Below the pieces are notes generated by a model. It saw only the letters and a program-made list of their open reading frames with translations. It was not told the origin of the DNA and searched no databases. This document shows, piece after piece, positions 1 to 8,080 of a stretch of DNA of 64,000 nucleotides; position 1 is the stretch's first letter; every line of letters starts with the position of its first letter. This DNA is from Catalinimonas alkaloidigena (lineage in GTDB: Bacteria > Bacteroidota > Bacteroidia > Cytophagales > Flexibacteraceae): positions 1 through 64,000 of the forward strand of contig NZ_FNFO01000003.1 of NCBI RefSeq assembly GCF_900100765.1, given 5' to 3'. The position numbers were made by a program, and so were the translations under genes.

Positions 1-537
1 GGTCGGTAGGATACATCTTTGGCGAGATTTACCTGCTAACTTATACTGGTTCCCTTGCTTGTCTTCAGTCCTTAAGCAATTTTTGGACAGGGTCTAAGCC
101 CTACGCATTCCCGCTGCGGCCATTCGGGCGTGTCAAGCTTTAGGCGTGTCACGTAGTCCTCAGCACTGGTCAGGTCACTCTACTGAACAGAGGGAAAAGG
201 CTTGTTGATACGAGCAATGCGCTTCGGATTGACTCTACAGAAGACGTTATTCTGATTGTACCTGATGCCGTTATGCGATGAGAAAAGCAAATGGGATCTG
301 ACACGCAAAAATGCCTTTAGCGTGTTTGTTTGAAAGACACGCATGCTCTCTGAAATGCAGTTAATTTCCGCTAGCTTGACAGCGACTACCCTTCGTTAAG
401 GGCTAACTTCGATGGCTATGCCGATTAAGTAGTGGGACGAGAAAAATCGAGTGCGATATGCCGCCTTGTAGAAAATCCTGCATCCGGCTCTCGTATCGGA
501 CTTCTAGCTGGTGATACACGATTATTTGGGGCATTCA
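1..537. other. gene-poor stretch upstream of tRNA-Arg
   Basis: I see no convincing coding region here on either strand. The base composition is visibly less G+C-rich than the genes that follow. The 7-mer GCGTGTC or its complement occurs exactly at 128-134, 144-150, 300-306 and 336-342, with a near copy at 320-326. The 300-306 and 320-326 copies face each other and could form a hairpin. The stretch may hold a degenerate mobile remnant or the flank of a gene outside the window; neither can be shown from this sequence alone. Confidence 0.4.
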
Positions 538-576
538 ACAAAAAAGCACTTACTCGGAAAAACCGCGTAAGTGCTT
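538..576 (-). terminator. Rho-independent terminator of tRNA-Arg
   Basis: On the minus strand a stem of AAGCACTTAC (567-576) pairs with GTAAGTGCTT (544-553). An inner CGG/CCG pair closes a T-rich loop. The stem is followed by a run of six T (complement of 540-545). It lies directly 3' of the tRNA gene, so it most likely ends the tRNA transcript. Confidence 0.8.
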
Positions 577-585
577 GATAATCAG

Positions 586-659
586 TGAACACGTAGGGAG
601 TCGAACCCCAAACCTCCTGATCCGTAGTCAGGTGCTCTATCCAATTGAGCTACGTGTCC
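586..659 (-). tRNA. tRNA-Arg (anticodon ACG)
   Basis: The minus strand folds into a 74-nt cloverleaf. The 7-bp acceptor stem GGACACG/CGTGTTC carries discriminator A. The D arm has the GCTC/GAGC stem, and the anticodon stem CCTGA/TCAGG closes the loop CTACGGA, which reads anticodon ACG at 623-625 of the plus strand. The T arm contains TTCGACT. CCA is not encoded. ACG is the usual tRNA-Arg anticodon whose A34 is edited to inosine to read CGN codons. It stands alone with its own terminator. Confidence 0.93.
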
Positions 660-731
660 ATTCCCGATTGGGAGTGCAAATTTACAGGATTTTTAATTTC
701 CTCCTACCCTTCAAGCAGAAATTTTCTTGTG

Positions 732-1511
732 TTAGTGCCCCTGGAAGCGCGGAGGCCGCTTTTCGAGGAAAGCGCGCACGCCTTCGCGGTGGTCGTCGGT
801 CGCGCCGGCCTGGTCCTGCAACTGGGCTTCCTGTTCCAGCATGGTTTCCAGCGACGACTCGTACGAGCGGTTCAGCAACTGCTTGATCAGCCCGACGGTT
901 TTGGTGGGCGCCTGGGCGTAATAGCCCGCCACCTGCTGTACGGCCGCGTCGAGCTGATGGGCGGGCACGGCGCGGTTGATCATCCCTACAGCGGCGGCCT
1001 CTTTCCCGGAGAGCTTCGTGGCCATGGTGCTGTATTCGAAGGCGCGGGCGGAACCCACCAGCCGGGGCAGGAAGAACGAGGAACCCGAGTCGAGCACGAG
1101 GCCGATACCAACGAACAGTTCGGAGAAATAGGCTTCTTCGGCGGCGATCAGGAAGTCGCACGCGAGGGCCAGCGAACAGCCCGCCCCGGCCGCCACGCCG
1201 TTGATGCGGCCGATGATGGGTTTGGGCAGCTTCCGCATGCCCAGAATCAGAGGATTGTACTGTTTGCGGACCGTTTCCGAAAACGAAAATGCGCGTTGCC
1301 CCTGCACCGCTTTCAGATCCTGCCCGGAGCAAAAGCCTTTGCCCGCTCCGGTCAGCACGACCACGCGCACGGCGGCATCGTCGCCCGCCTGCCGAAAGGC
1401 GTCCTGCAACTCCAGGCTCATCTCCATGTGGAGGGCATTGTAGACATCGGGGCGGTTCAGCGTGATGGTGGCCACGCCGTCGGCAAGATCGTAAAGAAGA
1501 TGGGTGTACAT
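732..1511 (-). CDS. enoyl-CoA hydratase/isomerase family protein (PaaG-like)
   Basis: A 259-residue crotonase-fold protein, a normal length for the family. The N-terminal motif TLNRPDVYNAL, the oxyanion-hole region GKGFCSGQDL, and GVAAGAGCSLALACDF are all present. In the active-site helix the sequence is GLVLDSGSSFFLPRLVG, with Asp where hydratases usually carry Glu. That pattern resembles PaaG-type isomerases of phenylacetyl-CoA breakdown, but the residue alone does not fix the substrate. The start is taken at Met 1511 because residues encoded further upstream look non-coding and overlap the neighbouring PAP2 gene. No other paa genes are nearby, so a general role in beta-oxidation is equally possible. 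Confidence 0.85.
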   Translation of the reverse strand: MYTHLLYDLADGVATITLNRPDVYNALHMEMSLELQDAFRQAGDDAAVRVVVLTGAGKGFCSGQDLKAVQGQRAFSFSETVRKQYNPLILGMRKLPKPIIGRINGVAAGAGCSLALACDFLIAAEEAYFSELFVGIGLVLDSGSSFFLPRLVGSARAFEYSTMATKLSGKEAAAVGMINRAVPAHQLDAAVQQVAGYYAQAPTKTVGLIKQLLNRSYESSLETMLEQEAQLQDQAGATDDHREGVRAFLEKRPPRFQGH

Positions 1512-1551
1512 GCGTGTAGAGGTTGTGAGATTAAGGGGCTCGCCCGCACCG

Positions 1552-2226
1552 TCAGGCAAAGAGGACCACCACGAGCGCGCACAGCACCACGCCCAACAGA
1601 CTGCCGCCCAGCACTTCGGCGGGCGTATGGGCGTGTAGGGCCAGGCGCGCACTGCCGACTACGCCGGCTAGCACACACACGACGGCGATGGGGTACAATA
1701 GGTCGCTTTGCGGAAAACGGTAGCTGGCTCCCAGCAGAAATCCGAGTACGCCGCAGATGCCGACCATGTGCGCGCTGATCTTCCAGAAATAGCTGATCAG
1801 GGCCGTAATCAGGACCGTAATGGCGATGGACGCGATGGGCAACACCAGCATGGGCGAGGCCCGCAGGCGGCTCTGAAACAGGTACGTCACGCCTGTGTAG
1901 ATCAGCGCCGTAAAGATGATGGGCAGAAAGCGGTCGGTGCGGTCTTCCAGTGTCAGGCTGCGGATGGCCTTCGTGCGGTACAGCGTGAAGCTGATGAAGG
2001 CGGGCAGTAGACACGTCATCAGGAACAGCAGCCACAACAACGAGTCGTAAATGTCCGGACTTACGGGCGCCATCTGTTCGGGCGCGAAGTAAAACAGCAC
2101 GGCATACAGCAGCGTGGGCATCAGCAACGGATGCAACAGCACCGATACCCAGAAAGCCCACGAACGATACGGTCGCACGGCCGTGGTCTCCTCGATTTCG
2201 GGCTCAGGCGTATTCAAAAAATTCAT
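1552..2226 (-). CDS. PAP2-family membrane phosphatase
   Basis: A 224-residue integral membrane protein with about six hydrophobic segments beginning near residue 25. The C-terminal part has SARLALHAHTPAEVLGG, which corresponds to the SR..(x)..H..DV.AG block of PAP2 phosphatases, although the first Arg/Lys-rich motif is weak. Members dephosphorylate lipid phosphates such as undecaprenyl diphosphate or phosphatidic acid at the periplasmic face. It begins one base after the rpoN stop codon and is probably co-transcribed with rpoN. The substrate cannot be deduced, and catalytic competence is uncertain because the motifs are degenerate. Confidence 0.7.
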   Translation of the reverse strand: MNFLNTPEPEIEETTAVRPYRSWAFWVSVLLHPLLMPTLLYAVLFYFAPEQMAPVSPDIYDSLLWLLFLMTCLLPAFISFTLYRTKAIRSLTLEDRTDRFLPIIFTALIYTGVTYLFQSRLRASPMLVLPIASIAITVLITALISYFWKISAHMVGICGVLGFLLGASYRFPQSDLLYPIAVVCVLAGVVGSARLALHAHTPAEVLGGSLLGVVLCALVVVLFA

Positions 2227-2227
2227 A

Positions 2228-3676
2228 TTAAAGCTCTTTGCGCAGCCGGGCTACCGGAATGTTGAGCTGCTCACGGTATTTGGCTACGGTGCGGCGGGCG
2301 ATGTTATAGCCTTTCTCTTGTAGCATTTTGCCCAGTTTATCGTCCGAAAGGGGTCGGCTTTTGTTTTCTTTGTCAATCATTTCTTTCAAAACGGCCTTGA
2401 CTTCGCGGCTACTTGCATCTTCGCCCGAGTCGGTCGCGATGCCCTCCGAGAAGAAATACTTCAGCGGATAGACGCCAAACTCCGTCTGGACAAACTTGCT
2501 GTTCGCCACCCGCGACACGGTCGAGATGTCCATCCCGATTTCGCCGGCGATGTCCTTCAGAATCATCGGCTTGAGGCGGCTTTCGTCGCCCGTCAGAAAG
2601 AAATCATACTGATAACGGATGATGGCGTTCATGGTTTTGAGCAACGTCTGCTGCCGCTGCTTGATGGCGTCGATGAACCACTTGGCGGCGTCGAGCTTCT
2701 GCTTGACGAACGTCACCGTCTCCTTAATTTTCTTGTCTTTTTTGTCGCTCTTGTCGTAAGTGTCGAGCAGGTCGGCGTACGAGCGACTGATTTTCAGTTC
2801 GGGGGCGTTGCGCGAGTTGAGCGACAGCTCCAGCTTCCCGTTGTTTTCGGTCAGGATGTAATCGGGGATGATGTACTGCGTCTTCACGTTGCCCGACGTC
2901 ACTTCCCCCGGCTTGGGATTCAGCCGCGTGATCATGTTGATCGCGTCGCGCAGCAGGTCCTGATCGTCCACGTCCAGCTTCCGCTGAATTTTCTCGTAGT
3001 GCTTCTTGGTAAACTCATCGAAACACTCCTCCACAATCTGCAGCGCCAGTCCCGCCACTTCGTAGTTGTCGGTGCGCCGTTCCAGTTGCAGCACTAGGCA
3101 CTCCTGCAGGTCGCGCGCGGCAATGCCCGGCGGGTCGAACTGCTGGATCATGAGCAGAATCCGCTCCACCTCTTCGGGCGTGGTGTCGATGTTCTGCGAG
3201 AACGCCAGGTCGTTGGCGATCGACTCCAGGTCGCGGCGGATGTACCCGTCGCTTTCGATGCTGCCGATCAGCTGGCGGCCAATGGCTTTGCGCCGCTCGT
3301 CGAACGGCAGATAGTCGAGCTGCGTCAGCAGGCTTTCGGTCAGGGACGTGCCGCGGGCGATGGGCATCTCCCGGTCGTCGTCGTCCGGATTAGGACCATC
3401 GCCCTGCATTTTGTAGCCCGCAATGTCGTCGTCGCGCAGGTAATCGTCCAGGTTGATTTCCTCTTCTGCCGAATAGTCGTCGTCCGGCAGGTCGTCGTAT
3501 TCGTCCGTCGACGACTCAGGCTCCTCCCGCCCTTCTTCCAGCGCCGGATTGCTCTCCAGCTCCTGTTCCACGCGCGACATCAGTTCGGCCGTTGGGATTT
3601 GCAACAGCTTGATAAACTGAATCTGCTGCGGAGAGAGCTTCTGCGAGAGCGTCTGATTTAGCCCGAGTTTCTGCAT
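2228..3676 (-). CDS. rpoN: RNA polymerase sigma-54 factor
   Basis: A 482-residue RpoN. Region I (residues 1-50) is glutamine- and leucine-rich and begins MQKLGLNQTLSQKLSPQQ. Region II (about 50-115) is acidic. The core-binding domain follows, and the C-terminus carries the RpoN box ARRTVAKYRE, which contacts the -24 element, just before the end. It directs core polymerase to -24/-12 promoters and needs AAA+ activators, none of which lie in this window. The start ATG matches the family N-terminus exactly. It is divergent from recQ, with 180 bp between the genes, and is followed by the PAP2 gene. Confidence 0.97.
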   Translation of the reverse strand: MQKLGLNQTLSQKLSPQQIQFIKLLQIPTAELMSRVEQELESNPALEEGREEPESSTDEYDDLPDDDYSAEEEINLDDYLRDDDIAGYKMQGDGPNPDDDDREMPIARGTSLTESLLTQLDYLPFDERRKAIGRQLIGSIESDGYIRRDLESIANDLAFSQNIDTTPEEVERILLMIQQFDPPGIAARDLQECLVLQLERRTDNYEVAGLALQIVEECFDEFTKKHYEKIQRKLDVDDQDLLRDAINMITRLNPKPGEVTSGNVKTQYIIPDYILTENNGKLELSLNSRNAPELKISRSYADLLDTYDKSDKKDKKIKETVTFVKQKLDAAKWFIDAIKQRQQTLLKTMNAIIRYQYDFFLTGDESRLKPMILKDIAGEIGMDISTVSRVANSKFVQTEFGVYPLKYFFSEGIATDSGEDASSREVKAVLKEMIDKENKSRPLSDDKLGKMLQEKGYNIARRTVAKYREQLNIPVARLRKEL

Positions 3677-3856
3677 GATTTCCGCGATTAGGCACCAAAA
3701 GTACCAGATTTTGAGTTAGATGTACGTAGCTGAGCGGCTGCCGTTACCAACCTCCGTGCCAATAACGTGCTGAACCCACGTTCGTAAAACGAAATAATCG
3801 GATTTTGTTGGCAATTTTGAAAATCTGTTGGCAAGTTTTACGTACTCTTTCCGCTT

Positions 3857-5779
3857 ATGTCGTCTACTACGTCGCCCTCGCCCGATATTCACCGGATTTT
3901 GCAGCACTACTGGGGATACGAACAGTTTCGCCCCCTGCAGGAAGACATCATCCGTGCGGTGCTGGCGGGGCGGGATGTGCTGGCGCTGATGCCGACGGGC
4001 GGTGGCAAATCGCTCTGCTTTCAGGTGCCCACGCTGGCGCTCGAAGGGCTTTGTGTGGTGGTCACGCCGCTGATCGCCCTCATGAAAGACCAGGTCTACC
4101 AGTTGCAACAACGGAAGATTAAGGCCTACGCGCTTCACTCGGGCATGAGTCGCCGCGAGATCGACATCACGCTCGACAACTGCGTCTACGGACAGGTCCG
4201 GTTCTTGTACCTCTCGCCCGAGCGGCTGCAGAGCGAACTGGTGCAGGAACGCATCCGCCGCATGCCGGTGCGGCTGCTGGCCGTCGACGAGGCGCACTGC
4301 ATCTCGCAGTGGGGCTACGACTTCCGTCCGCCCTACCTGGAAATCGGGGCGTTTCGGACGCTGCTGCCGGGCGTGCCCTGCCTGGCGCTGACCGCTACCG
4401 CTACAGAAGTGGTGCAGCACGACATCATCGACAAGCTGCACATGGACGGGCCGCTGGTGTTCCAGAAGAGTTTCGCGCGGGCCAACCTGTCCTATTCCTG
4501 TTTCGAGGAAGAGAACAAGGAACAGCGGATGCTCCAGATTTTGCAGAAGGTGCCCGGCTCGGCCATTGTGTACGTCCGCAACCGGCGGCGCACCAAAGAG
4601 TTGGCCCATCTGCTGCTGAAACATAAGATTTCGGCCAGTTACTACCATGCCGGGCTGGACCACGCCCAGCGCAACGAGCGGCAAGACCACTGGATCAAGG
4701 GCCGCACGCGGGTGATGGTGGCGACCAACGCCTTCGGGATGGGCATCGACAAACCCGACGTACGGCTGGTGGTGCACATGGACCTCCCCGACTCGCTGGA
4801 GGCGTATTACCAGGAGGCGGGCCGTGCCGGGCGCGACGAACAGAAAGCCTACGCGGTGGCGCTTTACAATTCGGCCGACCTGGCCGAGCTGGAACGCCAC
4901 GCTGAGCATTCGTACCCCCCGGTCAAGCAGATGCGGGAAGTCTACCAGAAGCTGGCCAACTCGTTGCAAATTGCGGTGGGCAGCGGCCAGTACGCCAGCT
5001 ACGATTTCGATCTGGGCGAGTTCCAGAAGAACTTCGACCTGCCGCCCGTCGATACCTACTACGCCCTGAAGCGCCTCGAACAGGAAGGCTTCATCCAGCT
5101 CAACGAAAGCTTTTTCAGTCCGTCGCGGCTCTGTTTCACCATCGACCACAAGGCCCTGTACGAGTTTCAGGTTGCCAACCGCACACTCGACCCTATCATC
5201 AAGCTGCTGCTCCGGGCCCACGGCGGCGAGCTGTTTTCGCAGTTTGTCAACATCAAAGAGGCGCAACTGGCCCACCACCTGCACCTGCCGGAGGCCGAAG
5301 TCCGGCGGCAACTGCAACAGCTCCACCAACTGAACGTGGTGGTGTACGAACCGCGGAAAGACAAGCCTCAGGTAACGTTTCTGACCGAGCGGCACGATGC
5401 CGCCCGCCTGCCGCTCAACCAGGTGTTTCTCGACGAGATGCGCCGCCGCGAACTGCTGCGCATCGGGGCTGTGCGCCACTACGCCACGCAGCACCTGCGC
5501 TGCCGGACCATGATGTTCCAGGAGTATTTCGGGGAAGTTCCGGAGAAGCCCTGCGGCATTTGCGACTGCTGCCTGGAGAAAAAACGGACAGCGGCCCCGG
5601 CCCAGCCTACGCAGCTGCGCGACCAGATTTCAGCCCTGCTGCAACAGAAGCCCCTGCGCCCCGAACAGGTCGTCAAACAGATGCCGACGGTCCGTGCGCA
5701 GGAGGTATTCGAAACCATTCGCGAAATGGTGGATGTGGGGATGATTCGTGTAGATACTTCCGGAAAACTTACGTATTGA
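3857..5779 (+). CDS. recQ: ATP-dependent DNA helicase RecQ
   Basis: A 640-residue superfamily-2 helicase. Motif 0 (YEQFRPLQED, about 21-30), Walker A (PTGGGKS, 46-52), the DEAH box (144-147) followed by CISQWGYDFRPPY, motif VI (QEAGRAGRDE) and the RecQ zinc module with four Cys (CGICDCC) near residues 562-568 are all visible. After the winged-helix region the protein ends with a short helical tail, and I do not see a recognisable HRDC domain. It unwinds recombination and replication intermediates. The start ATG lies in a good context 180 bp from the divergent rpoN gene. Confidence 0.95.
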   Translation: MSSTTSPSPDIHRILQHYWGYEQFRPLQEDIIRAVLAGRDVLALMPTGGGKSLCFQVPTLALEGLCVVVTPLIALMKDQVYQLQQRKIKAYALHSGMSRREIDITLDNCVYGQVRFLYLSPERLQSELVQERIRRMPVRLLAVDEAHCISQWGYDFRPPYLEIGAFRTLLPGVPCLALTATATEVVQHDIIDKLHMDGPLVFQKSFARANLSYSCFEEENKEQRMLQILQKVPGSAIVYVRNRRRTKELAHLLLKHKISASYYHAGLDHAQRNERQDHWIKGRTRVMVATNAFGMGIDKPDVRLVVHMDLPDSLEAYYQEAGRAGRDEQKAYAVALYNSADLAELERHAEHSYPPVKQMREVYQKLANSLQIAVGSGQYASYDFDLGEFQKNFDLPPVDTYYALKRLEQEGFIQLNESFFSPSRLCFTIDHKALYEFQVANRTLDPIIKLLLRAHGGELFSQFVNIKEAQLAHHLHLPEAEVRRQLQQLHQLNVVVYEPRKDKPQVTFLTERHDAARLPLNQVFLDEMRRRELLRIGAVRHYATQHLRCRTMMFQEYFGEVPEKPCGICDCCLEKKRTAAPAQPTQLRDQISALLQQKPLRPEQVVKQMPTVRAQEVFETIREMVDVGMIRVDTSGKLTY

Positions 5780-5905
5780 CCTGATTTTTAGGCAGCTTTG
5801 CACCGCCCCCGGAAAACCTCCGTGCCCGAAAAACCGCTACTTTTACCCTACGACCTATACCCAACCGCTACACCAAAGTTTAACAACCGTTTCCCCAATT
5901 TGGCT

Positions 5906-7180
5906 ATGGCCTATATTGAACCCGCTCCAATCAAGGACAAAGAGAATCCGTTGGAGTCCATGATGTCGCGTTTCGACATCGCTGCACAAATCCTCGGCCT
6001 GGACGACGCCACCTACAACGTCCTGAAGTCGCCCACCAAACAAGTTATCGTTTCGCTTCCCATCACGATGGACGACGGCCGCAAACGCGTCTTCGAAGGC
6101 TACCGTGTGATTCACTCCAACATTCTGGGACCCGCCAAGGGCGGCATCCGGTTCGACCCGGACGTGAATCTGGACGAAGTGAAGGCACTCGCCGCCTGGA
6201 TGACCTGGAAGTGCGCCGTGGTCGACATTCCGTACGGAGGCGCCAAAGGCGGCATCTGCTGTAACCCCCGCGCCATGTCGGCTGGCGAAATCGAACGCCT
6301 CATGCGCGCTTACACCAGCGCCATGATGGGCATTTTCGGCCCGGACCGCGATATTCCGGCGCCTGACATGGGCACCGGTCCCCGGGAGATGGCCTGGCTG
6401 ATGGACGAATACTCCAAAGCGCAGGGCATCACCGTCAACGCCGTGGTTACCGGTAAGCCCCTCGTCCTGGGCGGCTCGCTCGGACGCGTCGAAGCAACCG
6501 GCCGTGGCGTGATGGTTTCCGCCCTTTCGGCCATGGAAAAACTGAAGCTGAACCCCGCCAAGGCCACGTGTGCCGTTCAGGGGTTCGGCAACGTCGGCTC
6601 CATCTCGGCCAAACTGCTGCACGAGCGGGGCGTCAGGATCAAAGCCGTCAGTGACATCACCGGCGCGTATTACAACGACAACGGCATCGACATCGAAGAG
6701 GCAATTGCTTATAAAGAAGCGAACAACGGTACGCTGGACGGGTATCAGCACGCCGAAAAAATTCCGGCCGACGACCTGCTGACGTTGTCTGTCGACGTGC
6801 TGGTGCCCGCCGCCAAAGAAGACGTCATCACGATGGCCAACGTCGATAAAATTCAGGCGCGCCTGATTGTGGAAGGGGCCAACGGGCCTACTTCGGCACG
6901 GGCCGACGCCATCATCAACGAAAAGGGCATCATGGCCGTACCCGACATCCTGGCCAACGCCGGCGGGGTAACCGTTTCGTATTTTGAATGGGTGCAGAAC
7001 CGCCTGGGCTACAAATGGGGACTGGACCGGGTCAACCGGCGCAGCGACCGCATCATGCGCGATGCCTTCGACCACGTGTACCAGACCGCCGTCAAATACA
7101 ACATTCCGATGCGCATCGCCGCCTACGTGGTTGCCATCGACAAAGTGGCCAAAACCTATCAGTTTCGCGGCGGCTATTAA
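5906..7180 (+). CDS. Glu/Leu/Phe/Val dehydrogenase (glutamate dehydrogenase type)
   Basis: A 424-residue NAD(P)-dependent amino-acid dehydrogenase. The substrate pocket motifs GPAKGGIRF and PYGGAKGGICCNP, the PDMGTGPREMAWLMDEY block and the Rossmann motif GFGNVGS are intact. The length fits hexameric glutamate dehydrogenases, which interconvert glutamate with 2-oxoglutarate and ammonium. The start is set at ATG 5906 (MAYIEPAPIK), because the 36 codons upstream in frame do not resemble the family. A bidirectional terminator follows the stop. It may be the catabolic partner of the alanine dehydrogenase at 22.4 kb, but the genes are not linked. Confidence 0.93.
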   Translation: MAYIEPAPIKDKENPLESMMSRFDIAAQILGLDDATYNVLKSPTKQVIVSLPITMDDGRKRVFEGYRVIHSNILGPAKGGIRFDPDVNLDEVKALAAWMTWKCAVVDIPYGGAKGGICCNPRAMSAGEIERLMRAYTSAMMGIFGPDRDIPAPDMGTGPREMAWLMDEYSKAQGITVNAVVTGKPLVLGGSLGRVEATGRGVMVSALSAMEKLKLNPAKATCAVQGFGNVGSISAKLLHERGVRIKAVSDITGAYYNDNGIDIEEAIAYKEANNGTLDGYQHAEKIPADDLLTLSVDVLVPAAKEDVITMANVDKIQARLIVEGANGPTSARADAIINEKGIMAVPDILANAGGVTVSYFEWVQNRLGYKWGLDRVNRRSDRIMRDAFDHVYQTAVKYNIPMRIAAYVVAIDKVAKTYQFRGGY

Positions 7181-7201
7181 GCCTTCACACAAAGATCCAG
7201 C

Positions 7202-7231
7202 AAAAAGACCCGCACATTTGTGGGTCTTTTT
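7202..7231. terminator. bidirectional-type terminator after glutamate dehydrogenase
   Basis: AAAAAGACCC (7202-7211) and GGGTCTTTTT (7222-7231) form a perfect 10-bp stem with a 10-nt loop, and the distal arm supplies the T run. It sits 22 bp after the dehydrogenase stop and about 65 bp before the next plus-strand gene, so its main role is probably to end the dehydrogenase transcript. Confidence 0.85.
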
Positions 7232-7295
7232 GTATTATCGTCCATCGAAACTGTCGCTACTGCGTAGTATACCGTAGTACGCTTATTACCTTTCT

Positions 7296-7958
7296 ATGAA
7301 AATTCATAAAGAAGGATACCGCCTTCTGCTGATTTCGCTCCTGATCCTCGTCCTGCTGAACGTAGGGGTATTTGTGTTCGCGCCGACGCTGGTGACGTTG
7401 CAACGCATCGTGCTGTTTGTCAGCATCACCTTTTTCCTGCTGATTCTTCAATTCTTCCGCAGCCCGCGGCGCACCATCACCACCAACGAGCGGTTTGTGC
7501 TGGCCCCAGCCGATGGCAAAGTGGTGGTGATCGAGCAAACCCAGGAAACCGAATACCTGAACGAAGAGCGCATCCAGATTTCGGTCTTTATGTCGCCGGT
7601 CAACGTGCACTCCAACATCAACCCCGTGTCGGGTGTCGTGGAATACTTCAAGTACCACGCGGGCAAGTACCTCGTCGCGTGGCACCCCAAATCCAGCCTG
7701 GAAAACGAACGGACCACGACCGTGGTCCGCATGACCAACGACGTGCGGATTCTGTTTCGGCAAATTGCCGGAGCACTGGCCAAGCGAATTGTCTGGTATG
7801 TGGAAGAAGGGATGGAAGTGGAACAGGGCGCCGAGTTCGGGTTCATCAAATTCGGTTCGCGGGTCGACGTTTTTCTGCCGCTCAACGCAGAAGTGAAAGT
7901 AAAGATCGGGGACCGCACCAAAGGAGGCATCACCGTCCTGGCCGAACTGCCGGCCTAA
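7296..7958 (+). CDS. psd: phosphatidylserine decarboxylase
   Basis: A 220-residue short-type phosphatidylserine decarboxylase, anchored by one or two N-terminal membrane segments (about residues 9-28 and 36-53). The conserved PVNVHSN motif (catalytic His 105) and the C-terminal self-cleavage site FGSR are present; Ser188 would become the pyruvoyl group after autocatalytic cleavage. The enzyme makes phosphatidylethanolamine at the inner membrane. The synthase that supplies phosphatidylserine is not next to it here. The start ATG is preceded by the terminator of the upstream gene. Confidence 0.92.
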   Translation: MKIHKEGYRLLLISLLILVLLNVGVFVFAPTLVTLQRIVLFVSITFFLLILQFFRSPRRTITTNERFVLAPADGKVVVIEQTQETEYLNEERIQISVFMSPVNVHSNINPVSGVVEYFKYHAGKYLVAWHPKSSLENERTTTVVRMTNDVRILFRQIAGALAKRIVWYVEEGMEVEQGAEFGFIKFGSRVDVFLPLNAEVKVKIGDRTKGGITVLAELPA

Positions 7959-8080
7959 GCACGCAAACTACTCCAATACGGTACACCTGTTTTGTCCTGA
8001 AGCAAACGCCATCCCGGCCGCCCGGTACTCGCAGGCGCTATCCGGTCGTCTACCTACCAACGACGTCTTGACTGGGCTTT

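Noticed and set aside
3716-5494. 592-codon open frame on the minus strand opposite recQ
   Set aside because: It lies wholly antisense to a clear RecQ, and its residues look like the frame-shifted output of G+C-rich codons, with no family motif.
5797-5845. TTTG and TACTTTTA before the glutamate dehydrogenase as -33/-7 promoter
   Set aside because: The spacing (37 bp) is far outside the known Bacteroidota range.
5855-7192. 445-codon minus-strand frame opposite the glutamate dehydrogenase
   Set aside because: Antisense shadow rich in His, Val and Arg; no domain, and the plus strand is a well-conserved enzyme.
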